From assembly GCA_964528575.1 (NCBI GenBank), contig CAZGTQ010000267.1:3394-67393 (forward strand): a stretch of 64,000 bases of DNA. Reading direction: 5' to 3'. Under the pieces are notes generated by a model, which was not told where the DNA came from, ran no database searches, and was given only the letters and a program-made list of their open reading frames with translations. Position 1 is the first letter of the stretch, and each line of letters opens with the position of its first letter. The DNA is from CAZGTQ01 sp964528575 (GTDB lineage Bacteria; Planctomycetota; UBA1135; GCA-002686595). Both the position numbers and the translations under genes were made by a program. Shown here in pieces: positions 8,909 to 17,222 of the stretch.

Positions 8909-9582
8909 TAGGCCTTCCCCCCGCTCGCTTCGAGCCCGTTCGACGAGATCCAGCGAGCCAGGTCGGCGAAGACGGCGTCGGGAGCGCGCTCGCCGTCGAC
9001 CTTGCGCAGGATGCCGCGCTCCTCGTAGAAGCGGACCAACGGCGCGGTCTGCTCGTGGTAGACCCGCAGCCGCTCGCGCACGACCTCCGACCGGTCGTCG
9101 GGGCGCTGGACGAGCTCCCCGCCGCACGCGTCGCAGCGCCCTTTCTCGCGCGGGGGCGCGAACTCCGCGTGCTGCACGTTGCCGCATTTCGAGCAGACCA
9201 GTCGCCCGGACACGCGGCGCACGATCGTGTCGTCGGACACGACCAGCTCGTAGACCTCGGGGCGCGCGTCGTCGCCGAGCCGCTCGTCGAGCGAGCGCGC
9301 CTGGCCGTCCGTGCGCGGAAACCCGTCGAGCAGGTACCCCTCGGCGCAGTCCGGCTGCGCGACGCGGTCGAACAGCATGTCGAGCACGAGGTCGTCGGGG
9401 ACGAGGCGGCCCGCGTCCATGTACTGCTTCGCGCGGCGGCCGAGCTCGGTCCCCTCGCTCTGGTGCTTGCGGAACAGGTCGCCGGTGGACACGTGGGACA
9501 GACCGCTGGACGTCGCGAGGCGCGACGCCTGCGTTCCTTTCCCTGCGCCCGGAGCTCCTAGGAGGATGACCACCTTGACCAT
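8908..9582 (-). CDS. adk: Adenylate kinase
   Basis: 224 residues from the ATG at 9582. Converts ATP plus AMP to two ADP. P-loop GAPGAGKGTQ at residues 8-17, the NMP-binding segment with STGDLFR, DGFPRTDGQ near 85, and a LID domain with two Cys pairs (CSKC and CDAC), which marks the zinc-binding LID type of Gram-positive and many other bacteria. The frame is open upstream through secY, but this ATG gives the standard length. The secY-adk-infA order is common outside the proteobacteria. Confidence 0.96.
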   Translation of the reverse strand: MVKVVILLGAPGAGKGTQASRLATSSGLSHVSTGDLFRKHQSEGTELGRRAKQYMDAGRLVPDDLVLDMLFDRVAQPDCAEGYLLDGFPRTDGQARSLDERLGDDARPEVYELVVSDDTIVRRVSGRLVCSKCGNVQHAEFAPPREKGRCDACGGELVQRPDDRSEVVRERLRVYHEQTAPLVRFYEERGILRKVDGERAPDAVFADLARWISSNGLEASGGKA

Positions 9583-9599
9583 GTTCCTTCGCGCGGCGC

Positions 9600-10922
9600 T
9601 CAGCCGCGTCGGGCCCAGCCTCCGGGACCGCCCTGTCCGCCACCCTTCATGAAGCCCTCGTAGTTGCGCATCACGAGTTGCGCGTTGAGCTTGTCCACCA
9701 GGTCCATCGCCACGCCGACGACGATCAGCACGGAGGTGCCGCCGAGGAAGTACGCGAGGTTGCCCTGGAGCGAGGGGATCGTGCCGGTGACGAAGTTCGG
9801 CAGCACCGCGATCAAGGAGAGGAACACGGCGCCCGCGAGCGTGATGCGGGTGAGCGTGCCCTTGAGGAAGTCGGCGGTCCGGCCGCCGGGACGGATGCCG
9901 GGGATGAACGAGCCGTGCTCGCGCAGGTTGTCGGCGATCTCGTCCGGCCGGAACATCAGGTTGTTCCAGAAGAAGCAGAAGCCGAAGACGAGCAGCAGGT
10001 TCGACACGACGTAGATGAAGCCGTCCGCGTCGCCCACCACGTCGCGCAGCGCGCCCCAGTCGAGCATCTCCGCGACGACCGTCGGAAGGATGAACAGCGC
10101 CGAGGCGAAGATGATCGGCATGACGCCGGCCATGTTCACCTTGAGCGGCAGGTAGTGCCGCTGGCCGCCGTACACGCGGCGCCCGCGCGTCAGGCGCGCG
10201 TACTGGATCGGGATGCGGCGCTCGCCCTTCTGGATGTAGACGATCACGAGGACGATCGCGACCCAGATCGCGGCGAGCGTGAGGATCGTGTTGTACGCCT
10301 CGCTCTCCTGCGTGCTGATCACCTGCCCGAGGCTCGCCGGCATCGTCGCGATGATGCCCGCCATGATGATCAGCGACGCGCCGTTGCCGATGCCGTACTC
10401 GGTGATCAGCTCGCCGATCCACATCACGAGCAGCGCGCCGGCTACGAGCGAGAGGATCACGACGATGCCGAGGCCGAAGACGTTCGTGCCCTCGGTGATC
10501 AGGCCCGGGAGCTTCAGGAAGACGCCGAACCAGATGAACATCGCCTGGAGCAGCGCGATCGGTACCGTCGAGAGGCGGGTCCACTGGTTGATCTTCTTCT
10601 GGCCGCTCGCGCCCTCCTTGGCGACGGCCTCGAGCTGGGGCGAGACCTTCGCGAGCACGGAGAAGATGATCGACGCCGAGATGTAGGGCATGATCCCGAG
10701 CGCGAAGAGCACGGTCTGCCCGATCTGGGCGCCGGTGAACGCGCTGAGCAGGCCGAACAGCGAGCTGCCGGCCGAGCGCGACGCCTCCTCGATGAAGTCG
10801 GGGCTGATGCCCGGGATCGGCACGTGGAAGCCGACCCGGTACGCCGCGAGCAGCGCCAGCGTCGTGACGATCTTGCGGCGCGTCTCAGGGATGCGCAGGA
10901 GCTGTAGGGCGCGAATCTCCAC
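9600..10922 (-). CDS. secY: Protein translocase subunit SecY
   Basis: 440 residues with ten predicted membrane helices, beginning at a GTG (10922). It forms the inner-membrane channel for exported proteins with SecE (also in this window). The plug and second-helix region reads GIMPYISASIIFSVL, and the loops GERRIPIQYARL and GIRPGGRTADFL are typical of SecY. It lies between rplO and adk; only 6 bases separate it from rplO. The tail ends in a Gly-rich stretch (KGGGQGGPGGWARRG). Confidence 0.97.
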   Translation of the reverse strand: MEIRALQLLRIPETRRKIVTTLALLAAYRVGFHVPIPGISPDFIEEASRSAGSSLFGLLSAFTGAQIGQTVLFALGIMPYISASIIFSVLAKVSPQLEAVAKEGASGQKKINQWTRLSTVPIALLQAMFIWFGVFLKLPGLITEGTNVFGLGIVVILSLVAGALLVMWIGELITEYGIGNGASLIIMAGIIATMPASLGQVISTQESEAYNTILTLAAIWVAIVLVIVYIQKGERRIPIQYARLTRGRRVYGGQRHYLPLKVNMAGVMPIIFASALFILPTVVAEMLDWGALRDVVGDADGFIYVVSNLLLVFGFCFFWNNLMFRPDEIADNLREHGSFIPGIRPGGRTADFLKGTLTRITLAGAVFLSLIAVLPNFVTGTIPSLQGNLAYFLGGTSVLIVVGVAMDLVDKLNAQLVMRNYEGFMKGGGQGGPGGWARRG

Positions 10923-10928
10923 GACGCT

Positions 10929-11417
10929 CTACTCCTCGCCCCCCTCCGCGCCGTCCGTCTCGCGGCCGCGCGCGTCCAGGTGGACGAGCGTGCCGCCCGC
11001 GGCGGTGATCTTCTCCGCCGCCGACTTGCTGAACTTCTGCGCGCGGACCGTGAGCTTGCGACCGATATCGCCGATGCCCAGCACCTTGAGCAGCGGCGAC
11101 TGCTTGCTGGCGAGGCCCTTCGCGAGGATCGCCGCCAGGTCGACGACGTCCCCGTCGGCGAACTCGGCGAACCGCTCGACGTTGATGATCGTGTACTCCG
11201 TGCGGAAGCGGTAGTTCGAGAACCCGCGCTTGGGGACGCGCCGGTAGAGCGGCATCTGGCCGCCCTCGTGGCCCGGCCTGCGACTCGAGCCCGAGCGCTG
11301 GCCGTAGCCCTTGTGGCCGCGGCCGGAGGTCTTGCCGTTGCCGCTGCCCGTGCCGCGGCCGACGCGATGGCGTCGGTCGTGGCGTTGGCCCTTGGCGCAG
11401 ACGGTCTGGAGGTCCAT
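10929..11417 (-). CDS. rplO: 50S ribosomal protein L15
   Basis: 162 residues from the ATG at 11417; RRHRVGRGTGSGNGKTSGRG followed by HEGGQMPLYRRVPKRGF is the L15 signature that threads into 23S rRNA. The C-terminus is extended with an acidic tail (TDGAEGGEE). It begins only 2 bases after the rpsE stop, leaving no room for rpmD, which normally lies between rpsE and rplO. Confidence 0.96.
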   Translation of the reverse strand: MDLQTVCAKGQRHDRRHRVGRGTGSGNGKTSGRGHKGYGQRSGSSRRPGHEGGQMPLYRRVPKRGFSNYRFRTEYTIINVERFAEFADGDVVDLAAILAKGLASKQSPLLKVLGIGDIGRKLTVRAQKFSKSAAEKITAAGGTLVHLDARGRETDGAEGGEE

Positions 11418-11419
11418 CG

Positions 11420-11932
11420 CTACAGCTCCACTCCACGCAGCTCGGCGACCTGCTCGCGCGTGCGCAGTTGCGCGAGCGCGTCGATCGTCGCCTTGGTCAA
11501 GTTGATCGGGTTCGTCGACCCGTAGGCCTTGGTGAGGATGTTCTTGATGCCGGCCATCTCGCAGACCGCGCGCACGGCGGCGCCCGCGATGATGCCCGTG
11601 CCCTCGGACGCCGGGACCATGCGGATCACGGCGCCGCAGAACTCGCCGGTCACCTCGTGCGGGATCGAGCCCGCCGCGGTCAGCGGCACGCGCATCAGAT
11701 GCTTGCGCGCGTCCTTGGCGGCCTTCTCGATCGCCGGCGGCACCTGGCGCGCCTTGCCGAAGCCGCAGCCGACGATGCCGTCGCGATTTCCCGCCACGGA
11801 CAGGGCCGAGAACGAGAAGCGCCGGCCGCCCTTGACGACCGCGCTGCAGCGGTTGACCCGCACGAGGACCTCGGACACGTTCCCGAGCTCGTTCGCTTCC
11901 GCGTGGTCGATGTACTGGATCTCTTCGCGCAT
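11420..11932 (-). CDS. rpsE: 30S ribosomal protein S5
   Basis: 170 residues. N-terminal double-stranded RNA-binding fold with VNRCSAVVKGGRRFSFSAL, then the second domain with GIIAGAAVRAVCEMAGIKNI. S5 sits at the mRNA entry site and affects decoding accuracy. Its ATG overlaps the TGA of rplR by one base (TGATG). Confidence 0.97.
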   Translation of the reverse strand: MREEIQYIDHAEANELGNVSEVLVRVNRCSAVVKGGRRFSFSALSVAGNRDGIVGCGFGKARQVPPAIEKAAKDARKHLMRVPLTAAGSIPHEVTGEFCGAVIRMVPASEGTGIIAGAAVRAVCEMAGIKNILTKAYGSTNPINLTKATIDALAQLRTREQVAELRGVEL

Positions 11933-12300
11933 CAGAACTGGAGCCCTTCTTCACGGGCGGCTTCGGCCAGCGCCTTGACGCGGCCGTGGTACTTGCTGGC
12001 GCCGCGGTCGAGCACGACCGCCTGGACGCCGGCCTCCTTCGCGCGGCGCGCGATCTCGCGACCGATCACGGCGGCGCGCTGCGTCTTGTTCTTGCCCTCG
12101 AGATCGCCTCCGAGCGAGCGCGCGGTCGTGCCGATCCCGCACAGCGTGCGGCCGGTCTCCGCATCGACGATCTGGGCGTAGATGTGCTTGACGGAGCGGT
12201 GCACGCACAGCCGCGGACGCGTCGCGTGCACCGTGATGCGCCGACGCGTCGACAGCTTGCGGCGGTCGCGCTGCTGATTCTTCCTGCGGGTCGCCTTCAT
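11932..12300 (-). CDS. rplR: 50S ribosomal protein L18
   Basis: 122 residues: a basic N-terminus (MKATRRKNQQRDRRKLSTRR), RPRLCVHRSVKHIYAQIVD and the C-terminal VLDRGASKYHGRVKALAEAA. L18 binds 5S rRNA with L5. It lies between rplF and rpsE with a one-base overlap into rpsE. Confidence 0.97.
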   Translation of the reverse strand: MKATRRKNQQRDRRKLSTRRRITVHATRPRLCVHRSVKHIYAQIVDAETGRTLCGIGTTARSLGGDLEGKNKTQRAAVIGREIARRAKEAGVQAVVLDRGASKYHGRVKALAEAAREEGLQF

Positions 12301-12306
12301 CCGAGC

Positions 12307-12855
12307 CTAGCTCCCGAAGCTCTTGCCGACCTTGCGGCGGACGAACTCGTCCTTGTAGCGGATGCCTTTGCCCTTGTACGGCTCCGGCGGGCGCACCTTG
12401 CGGATCTGCGCCGCGAGCTGACCCACCGCCTGCTTGTCGATGCCCTTCACGACGACCGTCGTCGGGTTGGGCGTCTCGGCCTCGATGCCCTCGGGCAGCG
12501 GGATGTCGACGGGATGGCAGAAGCCGATGTTGAGCACGAGCTTGCGCCCCTGCGCGCTCGCGTTCCAACCGACGCCGATGATCTCGAGGTCCTTGCGGTA
12601 GCCCTCGGTGACGCCGCCGACCATGTTCGCGAGCAACGCGCGGGTCATTCCGTGGTACGCGCGCGCCTGGCGCGCCTGACCCGCGCCGCTGAGCGTGACG
12701 GAGGCCTCGCCGCCTTCGACCGCGACGTCGACCTCGGGCCGCAGGACCATCTCCAGCGTGCCCTTCGGGCCGCTGACCTGGACCCGGCGCTTCGGGCCGA
12801 GCTCGACCTTCACGCTCCCCGGGACGGGGATGGGCTGTTTACCGATGCGGGACAT
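12307..12855 (-). CDS. rplF: 50S ribosomal protein L6
   Basis: 182 residues: MSRIGKQPIPVPGSVKVELG, the repeated L6 fold, and the C-terminal RPPEPYKGKGIRYKDEFVRR, a near-invariant motif. It contacts the sarcin-ricin loop region. Seven bases separate it from rplR. Confidence 0.98.
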   Translation of the reverse strand: MSRIGKQPIPVPGSVKVELGPKRRVQVSGPKGTLEMVLRPEVDVAVEGGEASVTLSGAGQARQARAYHGMTRALLANMVGGVTEGYRKDLEIIGVGWNASAQGRKLVLNIGFCHPVDIPLPEGIEAETPNPTTVVVKGIDKQAVGQLAAQIRKVRPPEPYKGKGIRYKDEFVRRKVGKSFGS

Positions 12856-12867
12856 GTGAGGCCTGGA

Positions 12868-13263
12868 TCAATAGATTTTGCAGAGGATCTCGCCGCCGAC
12901 GTTCTGCGCGCGCGCCTGGCGGTCGGACAGGATCCCCTTGGGAGTGGAGACGACGAAGATGCCCATGCCGCCGAGGACGGACGGGATCTCGTCGGACTTC
13001 ATGTAGACGCGGCGGCCGGGCTTGCTGACGCGGTCGATGCGCCGCAGCACGTGCTGGCCGTTCGGTCCGTACTTGAGCTTCACCCGCAGACGGCTCGACG
13101 GCTTGGCCTCCTCGACGTCGAACGAGTCGACGAAGCCCTCCTCGACGAGGATCTGGGCGATGCCCACCTTCATGCGCGAGGCGGGCATGTCGACGCGCTT
13201 GGCGCGGATGCTGTTGGCGTTGCGGATGCGTGTGAGCATGTCCGCGATCGGGTCGGTCATCAT
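12868..13263 (-). CDS. rpsH: 30S ribosomal protein S8
   Basis: 131 residues; two adjacent ATGs (13263 and 13260) could serve as start, giving MMTDPIADMLTRIRNA or one residue less. The C-terminus GILSDRQARAQNVGGEILCKIY carries the S8 signature. S8 binds helix 21 of 16S rRNA and in E. coli represses the spc cluster at rplE; no comparable leader was recognised here. Confidence 0.97.
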   Translation of the reverse strand: MMTDPIADMLTRIRNANSIRAKRVDMPASRMKVGIAQILVEEGFVDSFDVEEAKPSSRLRVKLKYGPNGQHVLRRIDRVSKPGRRVYMKSDEIPSVLGGMGIFVVSTPKGILSDRQARAQNVGGEILCKIY

Positions 13264-13276
13264 CGTTCTACCCTCC

Positions 13277-13462
13277 CTACCAAGAAGCCTTCCGCATGCC
13301 GGGAATCTCGCCCAGGTGCGCCTTGTTGCGCAGGCAGATCCGGCAGATCCCGAACTTGCGATAGACGGCGCGCGACCGGCCGCACAGCCCGCAGCGGCGG
13401 ATCTTGCGTGAGGTGAACTTCGGCGGGCGGTTCGCCTTGTTGATCAGCGAGGTCTTGGCCAT
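13277..13462 (-). CDS. rpsN: 30S ribosomal protein S14, zinc-binding (type Z)
   Basis: 61 residues from the ATG at 13462. Two Cys pairs, CGLC (24-27) and CRIC (40-43), make the zinc-binding short form of S14, which is half the length of the zinc-free form. It ends LRNKAHLGEIPGMRKASW, typical of the family. Standard place between rplE and rpsH. Confidence 0.97.
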   Translation of the reverse strand: MAKTSLINKANRPPKFTSRKIRRCGLCGRSRAVYRKFGICRICLRNKAHLGEIPGMRKASW

Positions 13463-13472
13463 GGCCTGTGCT

Positions 13473-14015
13473 CTAGTTCTCCCGGAAGGGCATGCCGAGC
13501 TCCCGGAGCAGCGCGAAGGCCTGCTCGTCGTTCGGAGCTGTGGTGACGAAGGTGATGTCCATCCCTTGAGTGAACTCGAGCCTGTCGAAATCGATCTCGG
13601 GGAATACGGTCTGCTCGGAGAGGCCGAGGCTGTAGTTGCCACGCCCGTCGAGCTTGTTCTTCACGCCGCGGAAGTCGCGGATACGGGGCAGGACGACCGA
13701 CACCAGGCGGTCGGCGAACTCCCACATGCGCTCGCCGCGCAGCGTGACGGCGACGCCGATCGGCATGCCCTCGCGCAGCTTGAAGCCGGAGATCGCGCGC
13801 CGTGCGATGCGGATCGTCGGGCGCTGCCCGGTGATCGTCGCGAGGTCGCGGGCGGCGGTGTCGACGCGGCTCTTGTTCTCGACGGCGCCCTTGCAGCCCA
13901 TGTTGACGACGATCTTCGTCAGACGCGGCACCGCGAAGTCGTTCCCGATCGAGAACTGCTCCTTGAGCCGTCCCTTGATCTCCGAGTCGTAGCGTGCTTT
14001 GAGTCGCGCGGCCAT
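13473..14015 (-). CDS. rplE: 50S ribosomal protein L5
   Basis: 180 residues from the ATG at 14015. Binds 5S rRNA with L18 and contacts P-site tRNA. Signatures: PRLTKIVVNMGCKGAVENK, GQRPTIRIARRAISGFKLRE and the C-terminal FDRLEFTQGMDITFVTTA. Located between rplX and rpsN as usual. Confidence 0.97.
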   Translation of the reverse strand: MAARLKARYDSEIKGRLKEQFSIGNDFAVPRLTKIVVNMGCKGAVENKSRVDTAARDLATITGQRPTIRIARRAISGFKLREGMPIGVAVTLRGERMWEFADRLVSVVLPRIRDFRGVKNKLDGRGNYSLGLSEQTVFPEIDFDRLEFTQGMDITFVTTAPNDEQAFALLRELGMPFREN

Positions 14016-14038
14016 TCTGGCACTCCTGCGTTCCGTTC

Positions 14039-14341
14039 CTAGGCCTTCTCGGGGCGCTTGCGCACGCCCTTGCCTGCGGCCTCGTCCCAGAGCATCACGT
14101 TGCTGATGTGGATCGAGCACTCGGCCTGCGAGCGGTCGCCCTTGGGGCTCTGCTCGGTCGGCTTCTTGTGGTGCCAGCGCATGTTGACGCCGTCGACGAG
14201 CACGCGTTCCGCCTTCAGGTAGATGCGCTTCACCGTCCCGGTCTGGCCGCGGTCGTTGCCCGCGATCACGACGACGGTGTCGCCCTTCCTGATCTTGGAC
14301 TTGGACGGCTTCGAGTTGGACGTCTTCGAGTTGCGCGCCAT
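14039..14341 (-). CDS. rplX: 50S ribosomal protein L24
   Basis: 100 residues. A KOW motif begins at IRKGDTVVVIAGNDRGQTG and continues into VNMRWHHKKPTEQSPKG; L24 starts assembly of the large subunit. The N-terminus has a short repetitive run (NSKTSNSKPSKSK). The ATG overlaps the rplN TGA by one base (TGATG). Confidence 0.96.
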   Translation of the reverse strand: MARNSKTSNSKPSKSKIRKGDTVVVIAGNDRGQTGTVKRIYLKAERVLVDGVNMRWHHKKPTEQSPKGDRSQAECSIHISNVMLWDEAAGKGVRKRPEKA

Positions 14342-14709
14342 CACACGACCTCCGCGGCGAGCGAGACGATCTTCATGAAGTTGTTCTCGCGCAGCTCGCG
14401 CGCGACCGCCCCGAAGATGCGCGTCCCGCGCGGGTTGTTCTCGTTGTCGACGATCACGAGCGCGTTGCGGTCGAAGCGCACGTAGGAGCCGTCCTTGCGG
14501 CGCGTGTTCTTCTTCACGCGCACGATGACGCCCTTCACGATCGTGCCGGGCTTCACCTCGGAGCCGGGCATCGCCTTCTTCACCGAGGCGACGATCACGT
14601 CCCCCAGGCCGGCGTAGCGCCGGTGGGTGCCGCCGAGCACCTTGATGCACTGCACTCGCTTCGCGCCCGTGTTGTCGGCGACGTCGAGCATCGTTTGCAT
14701 CTGGATCAT
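14341..14709 (-). CDS. rplN: 50S ribosomal protein L14
   Basis: 122 residues: MIQMQTMLDVADNTGAKRVQ, then GDVIVASVKKAMPGSEVKPG and FDRNALVIVDNENNPRGTRI, the conserved L14 blocks that bridge the two subunits. Same-strand, one-base overlap with rplX. Confidence 0.98.
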   Translation of the reverse strand: MIQMQTMLDVADNTGAKRVQCIKVLGGTHRRYAGLGDVIVASVKKAMPGSEVKPGTIVKGVIVRVKKNTRRKDGSYVRFDRNALVIVDNENNPRGTRIFGAVARELRENNFMKIVSLAAEVV

Positions 14710-14721
14710 CGTGGTCCTCCC

Positions 14722-15102
14722 CTACTCCTCGGACGCCTCGTCCTCGGCGCGCCGCGACATCGACTCGGCGCCCGTCTCGGCCTCGGTGAACGGATCGCGC
14801 ATCGCGGCGCTCTCGAGCACGTGGACGAGGCGCCAGCGCTTCGTCTTGCTGATCGGGCGCGATTGCACGATCTCGACGATGTCGCCGACGTGAGCGACCT
14901 GCTCCTCGTCGTGAGCCGTGTACTTCTTGTGCTTGCGGATGAACTTGCCGTACTTCGGGTGCTTGTAGGTCCGCTCGACCCGGACGGTGATCGTCTGGGT
15001 CATGCGGTCGCTGGTCACGACGCCCTTCAAGTGGCGGCGGTTGCCTCGCTCGCGCGTCGCTTCCGGCGCGTTCGCCCGCGTCGTCGTCTCGTTGGCGCTC
15101 AT
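14722..15102 (-). CDS. rpsQ: 30S ribosomal protein S17, extended at both ends
   Basis: 126 residues against about 85 for a typical bacterial S17. The core is HLKGVVTSDRMTQTITVRVE to HVGDIVEIVQSRPISKTKRW (about 24-95). A charged N-terminal arm of about 22 residues and an acidic C-terminal tail (FTEAETGAESMSRRAEDEA) flank it. The tails look disordered. Position between rpmC and rplN is canonical. Confidence 0.95.
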   Translation of the reverse strand: MSANETTTRANAPEATRERGNRRHLKGVVTSDRMTQTITVRVERTYKHPKYGKFIRKHKKYTAHDEEQVAHVGDIVEIVQSRPISKTKRWRLVHVLESAAMRDPFTEAETGAESMSRRAEDEASEE

Positions 15103-15104
15103 CT

Positions 15105-15317
15105 CTAACGCGGCTCCTGTCCGCGGATCTCGTTCTCTCGCTCGTGGAGCACCGTCTGGATGCGCGCCACCGACCGCCGCAGGATGCGGATGCGGGCCGG
15201 GTTGGCGGACGTCTCGGTCGCGGCGCGGAAGCGCAGGTCGAACAGCTCCTTCTTGGTCGAGTCGAGGTCGAACCGGAGCTCGGTGTCGGACTTGCTGCGC
15301 ACTTCTTCGATGTTCAT
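15105..15317 (-). CDS. rpmC: 50S ribosomal protein L29
   Basis: 70 residues, a two-helix protein near the tunnel exit: EEVRSKSDTELRFDLDSTKK followed by ELFDLRFRAATE, then RIRILRRSVARIQTVLHERE. Two bases from rpsQ and 30 from rplP, in canonical order. Confidence 0.95.
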   Translation of the reverse strand: MNIEEVRSKSDTELRFDLDSTKKELFDLRFRAATETSANPARIRILRRSVARIQTVLHERENEIRGQEPR

Positions 15318-15347
15318 GACTGATCCCTGACGCCGGTCACACGCCGG

Positions 15348-15767
15348 TCACGTCGTGTGCAGACGGCGGACCATCTTCGTCTTGATGGGCATCTTGTGAG
15401 ACACGCGCTTGAGCGCGAGCTTCGCGCGGTCCTCGGGCACGCCGGCGACCTCGAACAGCACGGTGCCGGGCTTCACCGCGGCCGCCCAGAACTCGACGTC
15501 GCCCTTGCCCTTGCCCATCCGCGTCTCGGCGGGCTTCGAGGAGATCGGCTTGTGCGGGAAGACGCGGATCCAGATCTTCGCCTGGCCGCCGGTCGCGCGG
15601 TTCATCGCGATCCGGCCCGCTTCGATCTGACGGCCGGTGATCCAGCCCCAGTCCATCGACTGCAGGCCGTAGTCGCCGAACGAGACGCGGTTCCCGCGCG
15701 TCGCGTGGCCGCGCAGCTTGCCCCGGTGCACCTTCCGGTGCTTGGAGCGCTTGGGCATCATCGCCAT
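15348..15767 (-). CDS. rplP: 50S ribosomal protein L16
   Basis: 139 residues: MMPKRSKHRKVHRGKLRGHA, GWITGRQIEAGRIAMNRATG and IWIRVFPHKPISSKPAETRM. L16 lies near the A-site and peptidyl transferase centre. Three bases separate it from rpsC, so the two are probably co-translated. Confidence 0.98.
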   Translation of the reverse strand: MAMMPKRSKHRKVHRGKLRGHATRGNRVSFGDYGLQSMDWGWITGRQIEAGRIAMNRATGGQAKIWIRVFPHKPISSKPAETRMGKGKGDVEFWAAAVKPGTVLFEVAGVPEDRAKLALKRVSHKMPIKTKMVRRLHTT

Positions 15768-15770
15768 GGC

Positions 15771-16541
15771 TTACCTCCCACCGCCTTGCGAACCGCCGTC
15801 GCCCCCGCGTCCGCCGCCGCCACCGCCACCGCCACCGCCGCCCTCGCGACGGCGCCGCGGCCGCTCGGAACGGCCGAAGCCGGACTGGATCTGGCGGTAG
15901 TCGACCTTCTGACCGGGCTCGATGTCGCCTTTGTAGATCCACACCTTGACGCCGATGATCCCGTACGTCGTGCGGCCGAGCGCGGTGCCGTAGTCGACGT
16001 ACGCGCGCAGCGTGGAGAGCGGCACGCGGCCCTCGCGCTCCTTCGCCGTCCGCGCCATGTCGGCGCCGCCCAGGCGGCCGTTGATCTCGACCTTCACGCC
16101 CTTGGCGCCGGCCTGCATCGTCGTCTGGATCGCCTTCTTCATCGCGCGGCGGAACGCCATGCGCTTCTCGAGCGCCTCCGCGATGACCTCGGCGACGAGG
16201 TTCGCCTCGAGCTCCGGCCGCTTGATCTCGCGCACCGTGAGGTGGCACGTCATGCCGGCGATGCGCTGGAGGTCGCTCTTGAGCTGGTCGACGCGCGCGC
16301 CCTTGCGGCCGACGAGCACGCCGGGGCGCGCCGTGTGGATGATCACGTTGACCGCTTCACCGGTGCGCTCGATCTCGACGCGCGGGATGCCCGCGGCCTT
16401 GAAATCCTTGGCGATGTGCCTGCGGATCTTGTCGTCCTGGAGCAGCAGGTGGCGGAAGTTCTTGCTCGTCGCGTACCAGCGCGACTGCCACGGCTCGATG
16501 ACTCCGAGTCGATAGCCGGAGGGGTGGACTTTCTGACCCAT
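15771..16541 (-). CDS. rpsC: 30S ribosomal protein S3 with glycine-rich tail
   Basis: 256 residues: MGQKVHPSGYRLGVIEPWQS, KH domain with GVLVGRKGARVDQLKSDLQR, then the C-terminal S3 domain (GRVPLSTLRAYVDYG, GVKVWIYKGDI). After about residue 217 the family fold ends and an Arg/Gly tail with eleven consecutive glycines follows. S3 lines the mRNA entry channel. Confidence 0.97.
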   Translation of the reverse strand: MGQKVHPSGYRLGVIEPWQSRWYATSKNFRHLLLQDDKIRRHIAKDFKAAGIPRVEIERTGEAVNVIIHTARPGVLVGRKGARVDQLKSDLQRIAGMTCHLTVREIKRPELEANLVAEVIAEALEKRMAFRRAMKKAIQTTMQAGAKGVKVEINGRLGGADMARTAKEREGRVPLSTLRAYVDYGTALGRTTYGIIGVKVWIYKGDIEPGQKVDYRQIQSGFGRSERPRRRREGGGGGGGGGGGRGGDGGSQGGGR

Positions 16542-16545
16542 TCGC

Positions 16546-16929
16546 TCAGCTCTCCTGCGCTTGCTCGCGCTCCCGAACGACGACGGTCAGATGACTGGTC
16601 CGCTTGCGGAACGGCATGGCGCGTCCCTGCGGGCCGGGACGCCAGCGCATGCGGCCCTGCAGGAGCGGCCCATCGTCCGCACGGCTCTCGGCGACGTACA
16701 GGCGGTTGACGTTCACGCTCTCGTCCTGGCTCGCGTTGGCGATCGCGGACTCGAGCACCTTGAGATAGAAGGCGGCCGCGCGCTGGGGCGAGAACTGCAG
16801 CAGCTCGAGCGCTCGGTTGGCCGACTTGCCGCGGATCAGGTCCGCGGCGAGCCGCGCCTTGCGCGCCGTGAGGCGCGCGAAGCGGTGCGCCGCGCGGTAG
16901 CCCTTCGCGTCCGTCGTGGAGGTGCTCAT
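16546..16929 (-). CDS. rplV: 50S ribosomal protein L22
   Basis: 127 residues from the ATG at 16929. L22 lines the peptide exit tunnel. Signatures: ARKARLAADLIRGKSANRAL, LKVLESAIANASQD and the beta-hairpin RMRWRPGPQGRAMPFRKRTS. The ATG overlaps the rpsS TGA by one base. Confidence 0.97.
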   Translation of the reverse strand: MSTSTTDAKGYRAAHRFARLTARKARLAADLIRGKSANRALELLQFSPQRAAAFYLKVLESAIANASQDESVNVNRLYVAESRADDGPLLQGRMRWRPGPQGRAMPFRKRTSHLTVVVREREQAQES

Positions 16930-17210
16930 CAGCGACCCTTCTGCGATTCCTTCTTGTTCGTGTGGCCGCGGAACTGCCGCGTCGCCGCGAACTCGCCGAG
17001 CTTGTGCCCGACCATGTCCTCGGTCACGAACACCTTCACGTGCTGGCGCCCGTTGTGGACGAGGAACGTGTGCCCGACGAACTCCGGCGGAATCGTCGAG
17101 GCGCGCGCCCACGTGCGCATCGGATCGCGCGTGCCGGAGTCGTCCTGGGCGGCCACGCGCTTGGCGAGGCTGGGCGCGATGAACGGGCCCTTCTTGATGC
17201 TGCGTCCCAT
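16929..17210 (-). CDS. rpsS: 30S ribosomal protein S19
   Basis: 93 residues: MGRSIKKGPFIAPSLAKRVA, then MRTWARASTIPPEFVGHTFL and HKLGEFAATRQFRGHTNKK, the S19 signature at the head of the small subunit. Located between rplB and rplV. Confidence 0.98.
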   Translation of the reverse strand: MGRSIKKGPFIAPSLAKRVAAQDDSGTRDPMRTWARASTIPPEFVGHTFLVHNGRQHVKVFVTEDMVGHKLGEFAATRQFRGHTNKKESQKGR

Positions 17211-17222
17211 GGGATCGGTTGG

